Positions 6,336 to 7,567 of a DNA stretch of 7,567 bases are shown here, one piece after another. The notes under the pieces are model-generated. The model did not search any database and was not told where the DNA came from. It saw nothing but the letters and a program-made list of their open reading frames with translations. Source of the DNA: an uncultured Collinsella sp. (GTDB taxonomy: Bacteria > Actinomycetota > Coriobacteriia > Coriobacteriales > Coriobacteriaceae); NCBI GenBank assembly GCA_958372035.1, contig CATXML010000051.1, positions 1 to 7,567 of the forward strand. Direction: 5' to 3'. The translations under genes and the position numbers were made by a program. Numbering within the stretch: the first letter of the stretch is position 1; the number at the start of each line of letters is the position of its first letter.

Positions 6336-7567
6336 CTATTCCGCATCGACCACACGAAGCAGATACGCCACGCGCGTTGCGGCCGTGCATTTAAAACGCT
6401 CGTCCGTGCGAACGCCTGCGACCCATACCACGGCACCTCCCGGAGCCGTTCTTACCACGGGTACGCCAGAGCGCTCAGATACGGGAATACGAGCCTCGTT
6501 GAGCAGGTCGGATACCTTCTTACTTCGCCCACTCATGCCCAACGGACACATCACATCCCCCGGCGCGGGACCGTCTACCCACAGACGCGCCAAACGCGCC
6601 TCGGCGGGAATCTCCCCGCGCGAGCCGGCGAGCATCTGTTCGTTATCGCGATCGGCAAAGCCCAGCGTCGCAGCATCCACCATCGCGACCACCCCTCCGG
6701 CACCCGCGAGTTCGCGGGCACGGCGCACAATATCACACCCCGGCTCGACGGCCATCGGCTCTGCCACAAGAATGCGGCCCGCCCCCAGCGGCAATCGACC
6801 GGGAATGGTGACCCAATCGGCAACTAATCCCTCGCGCGCCGCCGGAGCCTTGAATGACAGCATGCCAAACTCCACGCGCGCATCGATTCCCGCCGGCAGC
6901 GTGACCGAACCCGAGCCTTCGGCGACACAGGCGAGCACGCGCTCCACATGCCGCATCTCCGGGCGAGCGTCGGGGTCGATACGCTTAATTGCCAGTCGCA
7001 CCATGCGCCGAGCAATCACCACCTCGGCCGCGGCCAGTCGGCGAGCGTCAAGAACCAGTGCACCCGCCGCCTCCTTACGCAGGCAGCTTCGAAACGACTG
7101 TGCGGAAAGCTGGGAAAGAAAGGCGTCCTCATCGCCCAAGATCTCGCAGGCGGCGCCAATCGTCTTACAGACACTCGCGTTGCGCTGCGCCACCACCGGC
7201 ATCACTCGATGGCGCACATAGTTACGCAAGTACGACACGTCCTCGTTGCTCTCGTCCTCTCGCCACGGCTGACCATGCACCTGCAAATAGCCCACGAGCT
7301 CATCATGAGTCAGGTCGAGCAGGGGACGCACCACGATATTCCTCCGGCGAGGAATGCTCGATAGGCCAGCGGGCCCCGAACCCTTAATCGCGTTCATCAA
7401 AAACGTTTCAGCGCGATCCGAAGACGTGTGCGCAGTGCAGATACGAGCCGCCGTTCGCGGTGCCCCCGTCTGGGCGCAGAGCTCGCGAACATACCTCCGC
7501 GCCGCGGCATAGCGCACCTCGCGGGCAGCCGCCTCGATATTGCCCGATTCGTCATCAAAATAGGTAT
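6336..7567 (-). CDS. tilS: tRNA(Ile2)-lysidine synthetase, 5' end cut by window edge
   Basis: TilS attaches lysine to C34 of the CAU-anticodon tRNA-Ile, using ATP, so that the tRNA reads AUA as isoleucine instead of Met codons; it is usually essential and cytosolic. The frame is open to the right edge (first full codon 7565-7563), giving 409 visible residues. The N-terminal PP-loop motif SGGxDS and roughly the first 80 residues are outside. Numbering from the first visible residue, I see AHTSSDRAETFL (45-56), which matches the family AHxxDDQxET block, GSGPAGLS (62-69), RPLL (80-83), and the tRNA-contacting EDESN...LRNYVRHRVMP (103-123). A middle region and a C-terminal TilS_C domain (about 331-409) with KKVSDLLNEARIPVSER follow. 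The GTG at 7517 is an internal Val, not the start. The Ser-Asp-Arg in place of Asp-Asp-Gln in the first block is unusual. As the first gene of tilS-hpt-ftsH, its position supports the call. Confidence 0.93.
   Translation of the reverse strand, partial: TYFDDESGNIEAAAREVRYAAARRYVRELCAQTGAPRTAARICTAHTSSDRAETFLMNAIKGSGPAGLSSIPRRRNIVVRPLLDLTHDELVGYLQVHGQPWREDESNEDVSYLRNYVRHRVMPVVAQRNASVCKTIGAACEILGDEDAFLSQLSAQSFRSCLRKEAAGALVLDARRLAAAEVVIARRMVRLAIKRIDPDARPEMRHVERVLACVAEGSGSVTLPAGIDARVEFGMLSFKAPAAREGLVADWVTIPGRLPLGAGRILVAEPMAVEPGCDIVRRARELAGAGGVVAMVDAATLGFADRDNEQMLAGSRGEIPAEARLARLWVDGPAPGDVMCPLGMSGRSKKVSDLLNEARIPVSERSGVPVVRTAPGGAVVWVAGVRTDERFKCTAATRVAYLLRVVDAE

Noticed and set aside
6187..7221. 344-codon plus-strand frame opposite tilS
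   Set aside because: The translation is low-complexity, rich in Ser, Arg, Thr and Ala, and is antisense to a clear TilS; treated as a shadow frame.
1..7567. tRNA or rRNA genes, CRISPR arrays, transposases, prophage or defence genes
   Set aside because: None could be recognised on either strand; nearly all of the window is accounted for by five recognisable housekeeping or metabolic genes and short gaps.

Overview
The window looks like ordinary chromosome from a high-GC Gram-positive bacterium. The protein styles, the tilS-hpt-ftsH gene order and the compact minus-strand layout best fit the Coriobacteriia (a Collinsella-like gut actinobacterium). That placement is inference from recognition of the proteins, not a search result.

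Layout, left to right. Positions 1-1093 (+) hold the 3' part of an RlmD/RlmCD-type rRNA m5U methyltransferase, cut by the left edge. It faces a PHP-domain phosphoesterase of the YcdX type (1159-1980, -) across a short gap with a hairpin terminator. Upstream of the PHP gene lies a class I/II PLP aminotransferase (2140-3330, -). Each of these two minus-strand genes has its own Shine-Dalgarno site and a candidate TACAAT -10 box, and a terminator hairpin separates them, so they look like separate transcription units. Positions 3331-3499 are intergenic. They carry the ftsH terminator and, directly against it, a 23-bp perfect inverted repeat closed by a GAAA tetraloop, the most unusual element here.

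The right half is the conserved housekeeping cluster tilS-hpt-ftsH, all on the minus strand and transcribed right to left. tilS (tRNA-Ile2 lysidine synthetase) is cut by the right edge. hpt (hypoxanthine phosphoribosyltransferase) follows after a 147-bp gap holding an extended -10 promoter candidate and a 9-bp inverted repeat. ftsH (membrane AAA+ zinc protease) starts one base after the hpt stop codon. The cluster joins tRNA decoding fidelity, purine salvage and membrane protein quality control, as in many Gram-positive bacteria.

I found no mobile element with a transposase, no CRISPR array, no tRNA or rRNA gene, and no convincing undescribed multi-gene system. The points worth a second look are small cis elements: the palindrome after ftsH, a strong hairpin inside the ftsH start region, and the inverted repeat at the hpt promoter.
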